Position numbers and translations under genes: made by a program. A stretch of 64,000 bases of DNA from Chlorops oryzae (lineage: Eukaryota; Arthropoda; Insecta; Diptera; Chloropidae), in contig CM035807.1 in NCBI GenBank assembly GCA_020466095.1, positions 16,162,985-16,226,984 on the forward strand. The letters are read 5' to 3'. Below the pieces are notes generated by a model. The model had not been told where the DNA came from, searched no databases, and worked only from the letters and a program-made list of their open reading frames with translations. This document shows, piece after piece, positions 21,868-32,867 of this stretch (positions within the stretch are counted from its first letter, which is position 1; each line of letters starts with the position of its first letter).

Positions 21868-23520
21868 GAAATGTGAATGAATTTACGCCTAAAATGAAAT
21901 GCCAAAAATAATAAATGAATGAAAAAATTAGAAAAAAAAGAAGTCTACAAAATATTTTTATACTTAATTTTGAATTTATTCTTTTATAATTTGTTCTATG
22001 GCAGGCGATGGTCATATAGCATAAGTTTGAAATCAAAATGAATATATATATTACTCACCATCGCCATATAAAACGTAAGCCTTGAAATTTTCGAGGACTT
22101 TTTGCTCTGATCCTTGCCACGGTTGGTCGTGGTTGCTTTGATAAGTACCATCGGTACGTCTGTAAACTTTTTTTCGGTGAAATAATCGTAAAATAATGAA
22201 AGATTTTTTCTGAACGTGTTAATCGTTTGTTAATCGATTGTAATCAGTGCGGTTATTATTGTCCGGGTCGTGAACCATTTTTCTTTTTTTTATTTTTTTC
22301 ATTTAAAACAGAATTACACGCTGTTGAACTGCAATGGGAGCATTCAATATTCTAGTGATGGGCAATCGAAACCAGTTCGATACTTGGTCGCGAACCAAGC
22401 ATCAGTATCGTAAAGATTTATCGGTACAGAAATTCGTATACAAATATAGTTTCGAAGTATATACATTTGTTATATCGCTAAACCTGTGAATGAAGTTACT
22501 TTAAGATGCCAATAATAGAATGATGAAAAAATTATGAAAAAAATTAAGTCTGACATACAATATTTGGTATACTTAATTTTGAATTTATTCTTTTATGAAT
22601 TTGTTCTATGGCAGCATGGATATAGCATCAACGTTGAAATCCAAAATGAATTACTCACCATCGCCATTTTTTGAAAAACGTAAGCCTTGAAATTTTCGAG
22701 GACTTTTTGCTCATGATACCTTTGCCTACGATGTTGAGTCGTGGGCCAGCAGCTTCTGCTGGTACGTCTGTAAACTTTTTTTCGGTGAAATAATCGTAAA
22801 ATAATTAAAGATTTTTTCTGAACGCGTAATAGATATTGTTAATGCGATTGTATAGTCAAGTGCGGCTATTAGTTGTCGCAGCGTGTCGTGAACCCCAATT
22901 CTTATTATGTTTTTTAATCTAATTTCTTTCGTAATAACGAATTACCGCTCGTTGAACTGCAATGGGAGACATATCAATATTACATAAGTGTATCGGACAT
23001 TTTTAAATGGTGAAGAGTCGTTGAAAGTTCTGGGCTCGAGTTGTCGTTATCGAAACCCGCGAAAACCCTAAATTAGAATAAATGTTTATATTTATATTGC
23101 ACATATATTTTTGAATAAATATACAAACTTTAGAAGATGTGTCTCCTCATTTTGTTCCAAGTAACGTGATTCACGTACGAGTGACACATTTTCAATACTG
23201 TGTAAGTTAATGTTATAAGTCAAAGTGTCAACAGCACGACAATTGTCGCATGTTCGTCAAAATTCATTTGATTTAGTTCATACTAATTTTTTCCCGTTTT
23301 TTGCTCCGTTTAACTGCAATATTACAATAATGTATCGGAACTTTTAAATGTGAACGAATTGTATTTACTTACAAGAGTCGTTCGAAGTTCCTGGCTCGGA
23401 GTCGAGCCGATATCGAACCCGCGAAGATCCTAAATTAGAAAAATGTTTTTTTTTATATTGCACATATATATTTGAATAATTAAATAATACATAATCATAT
23501 GTGACTCCCTCATTTTGTGC
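21868..23520 (+). repeat. Indel-diverged tandem repeats
   Basis: About 21868-22345 and 22486-22985 are two copies in the same order, sharing blocks such as GTAAGCCTTGAAATTTTCG and TCGGTGAAATAATCGTAAAA. A second pair, about 23020-23110 and 23370-23475, shares GAGTCGTT and ATATTGCACATATAT blocks. The copies differ largely by small insertions and deletions. No gene is seen. Confidence 0.75.
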
Positions 23521-23798
23521 ATGGAAAGGGTCCACGTATGTGTGAGTTGTTATCATGTATTGTTTTAACAGAATTCTGTCTTGCTGCAATTTGATTGGCA
23601 CAAACGCATGTAAATTAAATTAATATAATATATATGCTTCAATTCATTTAAAACGCTTTCAAAACAAAACAAATTTCTTATAAAGCTGGAGAGGCATACA
23701 ATAATTAGACAGGCAAATGTACAATTGTTCTATGAAGCGCCCTCTATTAGCAAAATATATAACAAATGAATATTTCACTTCACAATTGCAAAATTATA
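23521..23798. other. Intergenic
   Basis: Nothing recognised. Confidence 0.4.
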
Positions 23799-23806
23799 GC
23801 TAAAGC

Positions 23807-24732
23807 CAGCGCTGCCAGGTTTTTGTGGGGCAAATTCCCGTTTTTTTGGTCCAAGCACAATGTTTTTCCCCTTTTTATTTTATATTTTCCCCGTTTTTTT
23901 CCCCATTTGCTATAACTAGCGTAAATTTGTGGTTTATCCTACATATGAGTCGCTCAGTGTATAATAAGAATGAGTCCAAAAATTTTAAATGCAGAAAAAC
24001 GACAGAACAGTTGAAGTTGACTTTTAAAACTAGTTGTTACAAGAAAACTCAAAATTGAAACAGCAAAATTAATTATCAGGGCTTCTTTTAAAATTTTTAA
24101 AAAGGTCATAAAAGTCATAAAAGGAACTGTATCCACGCTAAATCTTAAAAACTCGAAAAATGGACTCATTCCCTTTATCCACTGAACGACTCATATGTTT
24201 ATTTTGTTGAATATTATTAATAAGAAATGTGCATAAAAAATATTCTTAGCAAACATAATTTGTCTTTTCATTACTCTTCCTTTGACCAATTTTCCTAAGT
24301 TTGTGTGTTATAGGTACGGGTTTTTTGGTCGGAAAATTTGAGGCAATTCAAAATATCGACCCCTTTTCCCTCCTACGTGTTTCAACAAAGTAGCTTTGTA
24401 GTCTTCCTCAGGGAGTCTATTTTTATTGAAATTTTTTTTCACATTTTTTAAAAACATTTTCGATTAAAATTTACAATTGTTTATATTTTTAACTAACATC
24501 ATTTTTTTAGATAAATTTTTCATTAGTAGGACTAGTCTTATTTTTTAAATTAACAAAAAACCTATTCTGAACAAATTAATTTAAGTTTAATATCGCACAG
24601 ACAAAAAATCGAAAAAATATAAATAGCCGACTTGTAGGGGTTTTCCCCGTTTTAAAGTCAATTTTCCCCGTCGTCCCTCTCAGGTCGAAAAATCCCGCAA
24701 AAGGGGGAAAATCCCGCCATCTGGCATCGCTG
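23807..24732. mobile_element. hAT-type non-autonomous element, 926 bp
   Basis: The end CAGCGCTGCCAGG is paired with CTGGCATCGCTG. The perfect 8 bp target duplication GCTAAAGC is at 23799-23806 and 24733-24740. The TTTTCCCC motifs near both ends resemble the GGGGAAAA motifs of the 476 bp element at 11324, so the two probably share a mobiliser. No transposase frame. Confidence 0.9.
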
Positions 24733-24740
24733 GCTAAAGC

Positions 24741-25261
24741 ACAAGTAAAGATTTCTCTCATTTAAAATGCGCCATCTTCAGTATTTTCTTTACTTATAAC
24801 GAAAAAGAATAGACACGAACCGGCCAAAAATCGGCGTACCTGAAAGCGCACTAAGAAACTTTATTAAGGCTTAGTATTCACTTCAGCAGGAAACACTAGT
24901 GGTATTCAAGCAGGTACGCAAAATTTGCGCCCTCGGAAATTTCGCGAGCTCGCAAATTATTTTGTATGAAAAATAGTTTCGGCAGCCTCGCAAATTTTGC
25001 ACGCCTACTGTCATGCGCAAAATATGCGCGATATTTGCTTCTCCTTCTTTCACTTTATATTTCCAATTTTTTGCTGCGTAACAATTTACATTCTTTCGAA
25101 ACAATACGTCAATGAAACCGATAGTCGTAACAAAAGTATAAAAAAGTAAGAAACAGAACTCCAAAAGAAGAAGCACCATAGTGTGCGTATAAAAGTTGCT
25201 GAAAATTTTATAACTTAAACCAAACCAAACAATCATTGCTGATTTTATTAATTAATAGTTT
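24741..25261. other. Intergenic with a possible MITE remnant
   Basis: AGTGGTATTCAAGCAGG near 24897 followed by palindromic GCAAAATTTGCG-type sequence resembles the 21167 and 38144 MITE ends. No second end is clear. Confidence 0.35.
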
Positions 25262-25700
25262 TAATAATTTTTATACCTTTTCCGAAGGAAAGGGTATATT
25301 AAGTTTGGCACGGAGTATGTAACATACCAAAGGAGTCGCAATAGATATAGACATATATATATATTCTTGATCAGGGTGACAAGAGGAATCGATCTAGCCA
25401 TGTCTGTCTGTCGGTCACACTTTAGTTTTTCGTAATTAACTCCTAAGCTATGAAAGATATCATATTGAAATTTGGCATGAACTTGAACCAGGTAAATGTC
25501 CGAAAAACTGCATACAAATTTTTTTCGTAGTCCCTTCGTTGGTCGTGGGAAGTGGTTCAAAAGTTTCAAAACTCACGATTCTTAACGTTTTTCGTGAATA
25601 ACTTTTTTACTATACATCCCAGCTTATTGAAATTTGGTGTGTGTATAGCTACCATGTAGACTTAAGCTTTCGCTTAAAAAATGATTTTTTTTTAGAATTG
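25262..25700 (-). repeat. Dispersed ~450 bp repeat with GACA tract (copy 1)
   Basis: Inverted copy of about 43500-43955. It ends in a hairpin-like TACCTTTTCCGAAGGAAAGG and contains TCGATCTAGCCATGTC next to a short GTCT/GACA tract. Repeats with this layout are widespread in fly genomes; I do not assign a family name. The open frame across it is incidental. Confidence 0.75.
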
Positions 25701-25857
25701 AAAGTTTTCTGCACTGGCTTTCTTCTGAAAACGAACGATTGCGTTGGAAAGCTCATATCGAGCCCTAACCGCCAAAAAGATGGACTGGATGGATTTTCTG
25801 TGTTTTTTTTTTTTTTTCGAAATGTTCAGGTCACGGTTATTAGTAGTGATGCCACGA

Positions 25858-25955
25858 ATAGTGGATTTGGCCGAATACCGAATACCGAATATTCGGTCAA
25901 CCTCTCGGCCGAATAACGAATATTCGGCAACCGAATATTCGGCAACCGAATATTT
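25858..25955. repeat. Clustered CCGAATATTCGG palindromes
   Basis: Overlapping perfect and near-perfect copies of the 12 bp palindrome CCGAATATTCGG, with truncated CCGAATA units between. Such arrays often lie near the ends of hAT-type elements. No TIR pair or target duplication was found here. Confidence 0.7.
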
Positions 25956-26139
25956 TCTACCATTCGAACAGCTTCTCTTTCCGAGCCATCAATCGGTTTG
26001 ATATCCTTCTAACCGCTTACCTCTCTATTACCAACGTATCGACTTCGCTTTTCGCCATCTACACCTAAAGATAAAAAAAAAAAAAAAAAATCCGGATTCG
26101 ATGTTTTTTTACACGGCGATGTCCTACGAAAAGTAAGGC

Positions 26140-26310
26140 ATGAACTTTTGCATTACCAGTTGTATGTAAAGTAATCGACTTTTAAGTGCATTCCTTTTTG
26201 CATTCTCAAGTAATGCAAAATTGGTTGAATATAGGGTTTGTATTGCATTACAATTTGCATTCCTCAGTAATGCAAAATTGCTTAAATTAAGGGTTTTGAA
26301 TTCTAGCCTA
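26140..26310 (+). repeat. Two to three diverged ~60 bp repeats
   Basis: The block TTGCATT...AGTAATGCAAAATTG plus a following GGGTTT recurs twice in tandem with mismatches. Confidence 0.55.
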
Positions 26311-27801
26311 AAATTATGCCTGAATTTTTAAGGAATATAAAAATACGTACAAAAATAATTTAATTATACATATTCATTTTGGTTTTATTTCGATTGAGTT
26401 TATAAAAAAAAATTAATGAACTAGTTTAGTGTTTTTTTTTTTTTTCTGCTGTATGTTTACAGCAGTGCTTGCCAGCACGACCACTAGCACAATTTCTCTC
26501 ATTCTTCACATGTATATGTGCTTAAGAGGCTTCCCTGCAGAAATTTCAACTAGTGCTGTACTAGTATTTTACTAGTGCAAAAGTGAAACTTGAAAACAAC
26601 CCCTGTGCGATTTTTAGATTTGCTTCAAATATTTTTGTCATTCGAGCGGAAAGGTTCGAATGTCTTCGCTAAACATTTTGTTTATTTTTTTTTTTTCCGT
26701 TTTTTTTTTTTTCATTTTATTAGCTTTTTAATAATTTTAAATTCGAAATGTGATTTTTATTTTTGAACAAAAAATAATGAAAATCAAGCAATGAGGATTA
26801 TTTTTGATTTTTTTAAATAAATCTTATAACTGGTACAATCTCTCCTATTTATACATTTAGATGAAAATAAAAATATCATAACCAAGCAATATTAAATAGT
26901 TTTTGATTTTTTTGAAATTGCATTGTTGTATTTGCGTTCAATACATTCGGAATATCAATCCTTTTTGAGAGATGCATAAGGAATAATTTTCTTTCAATTC
27001 TAACATCGTTCCTACGCGCAAGAGGGAAATGTCGAAATATAAAATGTTGAAGCATTTGTTGAACGAAGCAATTTTGGGCTGTGTGGACACGAACGAAACA
27101 TGAAAAGGGAATCTGATAATTTGTTGAACGATGTTGATCATACGTCTAAACGGGCGCAAACTTGAATTACGTTCGCGAATAGCGAGCTATTGCCATGTCG
27201 GATATTTCTCCAGTGAAGTTTTTATCCGATAATTGTCCGCAATAGCGAATGTTCGGTGAAAGCTTACATTTTGGCTGGGATGCAATGTTGGAAAATGACA
27301 ATTTCAGTGTGTACCTAAAATGGTCCATAAATTGTACCTAAATATATTAAATTGTACCTAATATACGCAGCTGGAAAATTTTTCATAAATTACAAATTAC
27401 ACATCCTGCATCAAAAATCCCCTTTTGAAATGTCAGTGTTGTTTCTATTAGAATTTGGGAAATTGAAAAGTATGGGAAAAATTCAATCACGTAAGAATTT
27501 GTAGAAAATCGCGTTAGAATTTTTAACGACCATTGATTCTTTGAAACTAAATTTTCTCACCTATGGTTTGAAATATCTAAAAAAATTTTAATATAGTAAG
27601 CTCTTAAAACATCGTTCGTTAATATGACATTAAAAGTATCTTCCACATTGTTAAATGAAAGGTGTAAAATGATTCTCAAAGTCGAGAAATTGAAAAATGC
27701 ATGCAATATTTCCAATTTTTTTTGAATTTTTATTGAACAAATTTCACCCTTTTTCTAAGGCAAAAAAAATATAACATTATTATTTTTTTTTCTTTCCGTA
27801 G
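26311..27801. other. Intergenic upstream of the zinc-finger gene
   Basis: Long T and A runs. A short fragment at about 27288-27330 is shared with 12964-13010. The end (27785-27801) is a polypyrimidine tract and acceptor in front of the first recognisable exon, so a 5' untranslated exon may lie within it. Confidence 0.45.
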
Positions 27802-30026
27802 ATGCCAACAAGCCGGTTCTTTTGCCAAGAGTGCAAAAAATCGTTTTTATATGCCCATATGCTTATAAATCATATGGCTATGCATAGCGGTAAGTTGAAC
27901 TAATTATTTTATAATTTATAACATAAATAATGAAAATGTTTTTTTTCCTTCAATTAGCCTCTTACACTTGCAATTATTGCAATAGAAATTTGAGCAACCA
28001 AAAAAAATACCAAATGCATCTGATGACAAAGTTGCATAACAAAAATGTAAACAAATTTCCAGAAAAAGCCGTTATTCTGAATGACCAGAAGTTGGAAACA
28101 CCATTTTTTATGCGCGACCATATGGTAATTCAATTTTGTTACTTAATATAACATAATTTAATATAAATCTTTGGCAGGCATTGGAATCGAACGCCGGCAA
28201 CAATATTCATACCAACAGTGCGGCAAACACTCATGTCTTCGTAGATAAGGAATCCAACGGTGCGGCAAACACTAATGTCTTCGTAGATAACGAATCCAAC
28301 AGTGCGGCAAACACTCATGTCTTCGTAGATAACGAATCCAACAGTGCGGCAAACACTCATGTCTTCGTAGATAAGGAATCCAACAGTGCGGCAAACACTC
28401 ATGTCTTCGTAGATCACGATTATGACAGTAAGCCAAACACTCATGTCTTCGTAGATCACGATTATGACAGTAAGCCAAACACTCATGTCTTCGTCGAAGA
28501 TCACGATTATGACAGTAAGCCAAACACTCATGTCTTTGTAGATCACGAATCCAACAGTGCGGCAAACACTCATGTCTTATTAGATCACGAATCCAACAGT
28601 GCGGCAAACACTCATGTCTTATTAGATCACGATTATGACAGTAAGCCAAACACTCATGTCTTTGTAGATCACGAATCCAATAGTGAGCCAAACACTCATG
28701 TCTTTGTAGATCACGAATCCAATAGTGAGCCAAACACTCATGTCTTTGTAGATCACGAATCCAATAGTGAGCCAAACACTCATGTCTTTGTAGATCACGA
28801 ATATGACAGTGAGCCAAACACTCATGTCTTCGTAGATAACGAATATGACAGTGAGCCAAACACTCATTTATTAATGCTTGATAGTACTAAATCTGAAGAA
28901 AGTATTCTAATGCATAAAGTTTTCTTGCAAATTTTCGAATACAAAAATTTGTTCCATTGCGTAGGTGAAAAGTTCGATATAAATTTAATTTGCAAAAAAA
29001 AAAAAATTCAATTACGTGCATAACAATTTACCTATAAATAAGCAAATCGAGGATCCGGTTTTTTTGAATTGCTTGCGTGAAACGCGAATTTGTATCAATA
29101 TGTACAACCTGGCCCCTAGAAGAGTATTCTACCGAAGTAGACATACGTACATATTGATAATAGATCAATTTCATTTGCATGCGTTAACAGTAAATTTAGC
29201 AATTATAAAAAACATTGTTAACAAGGAAATTCAAATTATTAATATTGACATTACAAAAACTTTCGATCTTGTCCACCGAAGAAATTTTGCTCGGGATGCT
29301 GCTTTAAACGCATTGCGTTTAAATGTTAAATTCCCGTACATCTGCGGTGATAGTTCACCAATAAACAATCACGATTTCAATATGTTTAATAACGATTTCC
29401 ATTTGAATCTGAAATTTTGTAAAATTCCGGTGGTGTTGCGAATGAAAACGTTGAAACATTTTTTGTATGCTCAGAAATTACCAGCATTGCCATTATTCGG
29501 TACAATTTTTAAAAGCGATTGGCCAGAATTGAAAACTGAAATGGCTGATTATTTACAAAATGAGGCATTCGAAGAATGCCCCCATGCAAAATTTTCTTTA
29601 GAAGAAATGATAAAATTACTCGACTCGTATTTTGCAGTAGCAAAATTGGGTTCAATTGATCTAGATCAAATTGATCAGTCTCAAATTGAAGAGCTTAAAT
29701 TAGGTTCGCTGCTAGTTTCCTGCTGGTTCGATGGTTCGCTGCTAGTTTCCTGCTGGTTCGCTGCTAGTTTCCTGCTGGTTCGATGGTTCGCTGCTAGTTT
29801 CCTGCTGGTTCGATGGTTCGCTGCTAGTTTCCTGCTGGTTCCATGGTTCGATATTTTCAGCAAAATCGTTTTCGATTGTATTGAAAGAAACATTTGAAAA
29901 TAAATATTCTACAAACATTTCAATTCATTAAAATATTAATATTGAAATCATTATTCTTTATAGCAGGAAACTATCAGCGAACCATCGAACCAGCAGGAAA
30001 CTAGCAGCGAACCTAATTTGATTTAA
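27802..30026 (+). CDS. Unrecognised zinc-finger protein with 14-residue repeats
   Basis: Exons 27802-27889, 27958-28124 and 28178 onward join in frame. Exon 1 gives a C2H2 finger (FCQECKKSF then HMAMH, C-x2-C-x12-H-x3-H). Exon 2 gives a second, U1-like finger (CNYCNRN then HLMTKLH, C-x2-C-x12-H-x5-H). Exon 3 starts with fifteen tandem units of the type NTHVFVDHESNSAA (28226-28858). A frame shift at the A13 tract (28994-29006) then leads into about 225 residues of ordinary composition that I do not recognise (for example CPHAKFSLEEMIKLLDSYF). Past about 29703 the frame reads through an inverted repeat. A separate short exon after an acceptor at 29963 would encode ETISEPSNQQETSSEPNL and stop at 30026. 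Two zinc fingers suggest nucleic-acid binding. The A-tract shift may be a sequencing error, a real lesion or an undetected splice. Confidence 0.55.
28226..28858 (+). repeat. 42 bp coding minisatellite, fifteen units
   Basis: Each unit encodes 14 residues. One carries an extra codon (NTHVFVEDH). The unit tails fall into types ESNSAA, DYDSKP, ESNSEP and EYDSEP, which occur in runs, as expected from unequal exchange or gene conversion within the array. Because the period is a multiple of three, several other frames are also open here; those are shadows. Confidence 0.95.
29697..30019. repeat. Inverted repeat with a 30 bp array in the left arm
   Basis: 29697-29754 and 29962-30019 are inverted copies of each other over 58 bases with one mismatch, separated by about 207 bases. 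The left arm continues into further units of TTCGCTGCTAGTTTCC plus CTGCTGGTTCGATGG to about 29850. The right arm reads in the gene's direction as a hydrophilic SEPSNQQETS repeat. The left arm reads in that frame as SLLVSCWFDG, its antisense. The right arm is probably the original coding orientation. Confidence 0.85.
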
Positions 30027-30790
30027 GGGGTTATATGTATAAAGTTTAAATTGTGAAAAATCAATCTCTTATATGGTTTCCACACTATTGCGTTAAACTG
30101 AATTTAGTACCTTAAGTAGGTTTTATTAGTGAGTTTAAACTGAGTTTAGGGTACTTAAATTCAGAAATAAACTCATGAGTTAAGTCATTCGTTGCTGCAA
30201 CCCATTTCACTACCTTTTTTGACAGAAGGGGGTTTAAAATGGTCAAAAATAGGCTGACTTAATATATGGACGGTCCCTTCCGAGAAACGAAAAAATTGCT
30301 TTCCTCATTTATATTTGCAAAACGCCTTTCAAATCGCTAGCTGACACACAGAAAATCAAAACTCACACCAATACAGATTCTCGGCTGCTTAAAAAATATC
30401 CAAACAAAGTCAAAAAAGCATATTGAAAATTCCATATTCCTTTTGCCCATTTCAATCAGCGTACGAAGAACGGAAAACTTCAAGAGGACTAAAAACAAAA
30501 CAAAAAAATTTCATTCAGTTGCAAACGAACTGAAAATCAAACCTTTCTATGCTTCTCGAACGTGTTATATGTTCGGTAGCTAATAGCAAAGAATATGTAA
30601 TGATCTCACACTGATTGCGTTCCCAAAAAATTTCAATCCCTTCAAAATAAAATGCATCAAAACTAAAATAGAACCTTAATTTCGATCAAAGCATTGAATC
30701 AAATTATGCAAACTTGAATGATTGGACCGTGAATAAAACCCAAGCTTCAAACCCATTTTAAGTTAGTTTTCTCCAGAAGTGATGTGACAT
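30027..30790. other. Intergenic, no gene seen
   Basis: No coding sequence recognised. A segment at about 30613-30765 (GATTGCGTTCCCAAAAAATT...) recurs at about 46643-46800. Confidence 0.45.
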
Positions 30791-31864
30791 ACACTCTTAA
30801 AAATATTTACTACCATTATAGTAGGAAACAGGTTACCTTCTATTATAAACGTAATTTTACACACCCAATTAAATTTCAACCTCAAATGTTTAAAATTATG
30901 CATTAGATGTGAATTAAAGTAAACCATTCTTGTGTAATTTTCAACTTTATCCGCGTAAAATTTAAACACATAAAGTGTAATTTTAACATCAACATTGGCA
31001 TAATCACTATAAAATGTGTGTAAAATTTTACCGCATACATACACTGTAAAAAATGTTCTGATACTGTGTAAAGTTAAAATGATTTTGATTAAAATTTTTT
31101 TTTGTTGAGAAAACACGAGTTTTTTAAGTAATAAAATTTAAAGATTATTTCTCTAATATTTTCTAAGTTCAAAATCATAAAAAAAATTTTCCAATAGAAA
31201 CGCTAGTATACTTTTTAAGAGCTTTATTTAACAAAATCCAAAAAATAGGTTTATTAAAACTAGTTTTCAATATTTGGAAAATAAAATACTGTTTGAGCAG
31301 TACAAAAGTATATATGTATATAATGTATATAATGTATAATGTAAGTACAATACTTATAACTAAAATTACAGCGTCACTGCTCTGCCGCTGCCGCTACCGC
31401 CTTCCGTATTCTCCACACTCTTTCTGCACACGAACACAAAACTAAATACCATATACTTTATATAGCACTATACTCGGAATAGTTTTTATATATTTCTTCA
31501 CATATTTAACTTGACTGTTTCTTTTAAAAAAATTGGACGTCGACAAGACACAAAGAAATTACACGTTGCAAATCAGTGCTGCCCATCGACAACTTTAAAC
31601 AAACATTGTGTAAAACTAGCCCTTTTTCCCTCAAAATTAAGCATTCATAGTAACAAAATTACACAAACTGTGTAAAATTACTATTTTTATAGTAAATATA
31701 AACATTCATTGATTACATTTACACCACATATGTAAATATACGTTACTCATGTGCGAAATTACACAAAAATTATCTCTTACACATTTTTTATACAAAACTA
31801 CACATATTTCGGGTTAAATTGACAGTATTAATAAGAGTAGTTTTACATTCATTTTTTAGAGTGT
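30791..31864. mobile_element. 1074 bp TIR element saturated with TGTGTAAAAT motifs
   Basis: The TIR ACACTCTTAAAAAT at 30791 is mirrored by ATTTTTTAGAGTGT ending at 31864 (one mismatch). The two ends hold many copies of TGTGTAAAATT or its complement in both orientations, a pattern often seen for transposase-binding subterminal repeats. The middle (about 31370-31600) is different and contains no gene. The target duplication is unclear. Confidence 0.6.
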
Positions 31865-32094
31865 ATGTGTGTAAGCACAAAGAAATAAAAGGCTTCCAAT
31901 ATCATGGGCTTCCCAGCGGAAAATTATCTCCAGCATGACAATGTCACCAGTGATGTCATCGATGACATATAGGTAACATTGTCATGCATGACATCTTGGA
32001 GGACATGTCATCGTGGAGGGATGCTGTTCATGTGCTTGCCTCTCATTGGCTACTGAAATTTAAATAAGGTTTTCGCGTCAGTTCAGCGTTAGCA

Positions 32095-32166
32095 TGAAGT
32101 GGCGTAGATGATGAGTGCTCGACTCTGAATCCGAAGATCGTGGGTTCGATCCCTGGCTGAGGCGAA
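32095..32166 (+). mobile_element. tRNA-derived SINE head
   Basis: A-box-like TGGCGTAGATGA (32100-32111) and a perfect B box GGTTCGATCCC within 32142-32153, followed by an A-rich tail. The middle does not fold as a standard tRNA. It resembles the heads at 20459 and 62990. Confidence 0.55.
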
Positions 32167-32305
32167 CAAAAATTATTAAAAATTGATTTTTAAAAATTTT
32201 CGAAATATTCAAAGAGAGGGCAAAGAAGAGAGTTTTCAACTGACCAGCTATATGGATTCTATAAATTAACATTGAGAGAGAAAAGAGCATGTGCTTCTCT
32301 TAAAT

Positions 32306-32566
32306 CAGGGGTCGGCAAAATGGGTATGTAATTGTGTGAGTGAGAGCAGAGCGGCTACTAAAAATAAACAAAAAAATGCTGAAACTAGCTAAAAATAAAA
32401 GCTAGAAGTAGCATAAAAGAGCTGAAACTGACGGAAAAAGCTATAAATTTCCGCATACCCGCTCTCGATGTTGCATGCTCGGCTGATCCCGTCAAACTGA
32501 GACAAGAGCGTAAGCAATACGTGTGAGTGGCTGTCGCAAAAATTGTTCCTAGCGTGCCGACCCCTG
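32306..32566. mobile_element. hAT-type MITE, 261 bp
   Basis: The TIR CAGGGGTCGGCA is matched by TGCCGACCCCTG. The perfect 8 bp target duplication TCTTAAAT is at 32298-32305 and 32567-32574. A diverged relative lies at about 45828-46050. Confidence 0.93.
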
Positions 32567-32867
32567 TCTTAAATGCTTTTTTCGCCATCGCTCCTCCTAG
32601 GAGGACATGTCACCGGTGAAATCACTGTCCAACTCCTGTACAAATGTCATGCTAGGCGTCCTATGAATTGTCACGGATGCCAGGGTGACATTTCCCGCTG
32701 GGTTACTATTGGAAACACATACACATCCGAAAGAGGTGATGTATGAATGACATCACGACAAAAGTGTCGGCTCTACATGTGGGATTCAATTCCCAGTATT
32801 CCCGGATCCCGGACATTTTCTTATCTCGAAAATCCCGGGATTGTCATTTTGGGCATTTTTAATAATA

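Larger units (their letters stand above)
31912..32702. mobile_element. CCCAGCGG TIR element with ATGACAT motifs (nest host)
   Basis: It starts CCCAGCGGAAAA and ends TTTCCCGCTGGG. Both subterminal regions are crowded with ATGACA/TGTCAT in both orientations. A tRNA-like SINE (32095-32166) and a hAT element (32306-32566) lie inside. Only TT is shared at the two flanks, so the superfamily is unresolved. Confidence 0.6.

Noticed and set aside
25261..25569. 100-codon frames in the dispersed GACA repeats (25261 and 43626)
   Set aside because: They lie wholly inside an interspersed non-coding repeat, and conservation of the frame follows from recent copying.
28139..28867. Long minus-strand open frames across the 42 bp array
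   Set aside because: The repeat period is divisible by three, so open frames recur automatically. The plus frame alone has zinc-finger exons and splice sites.
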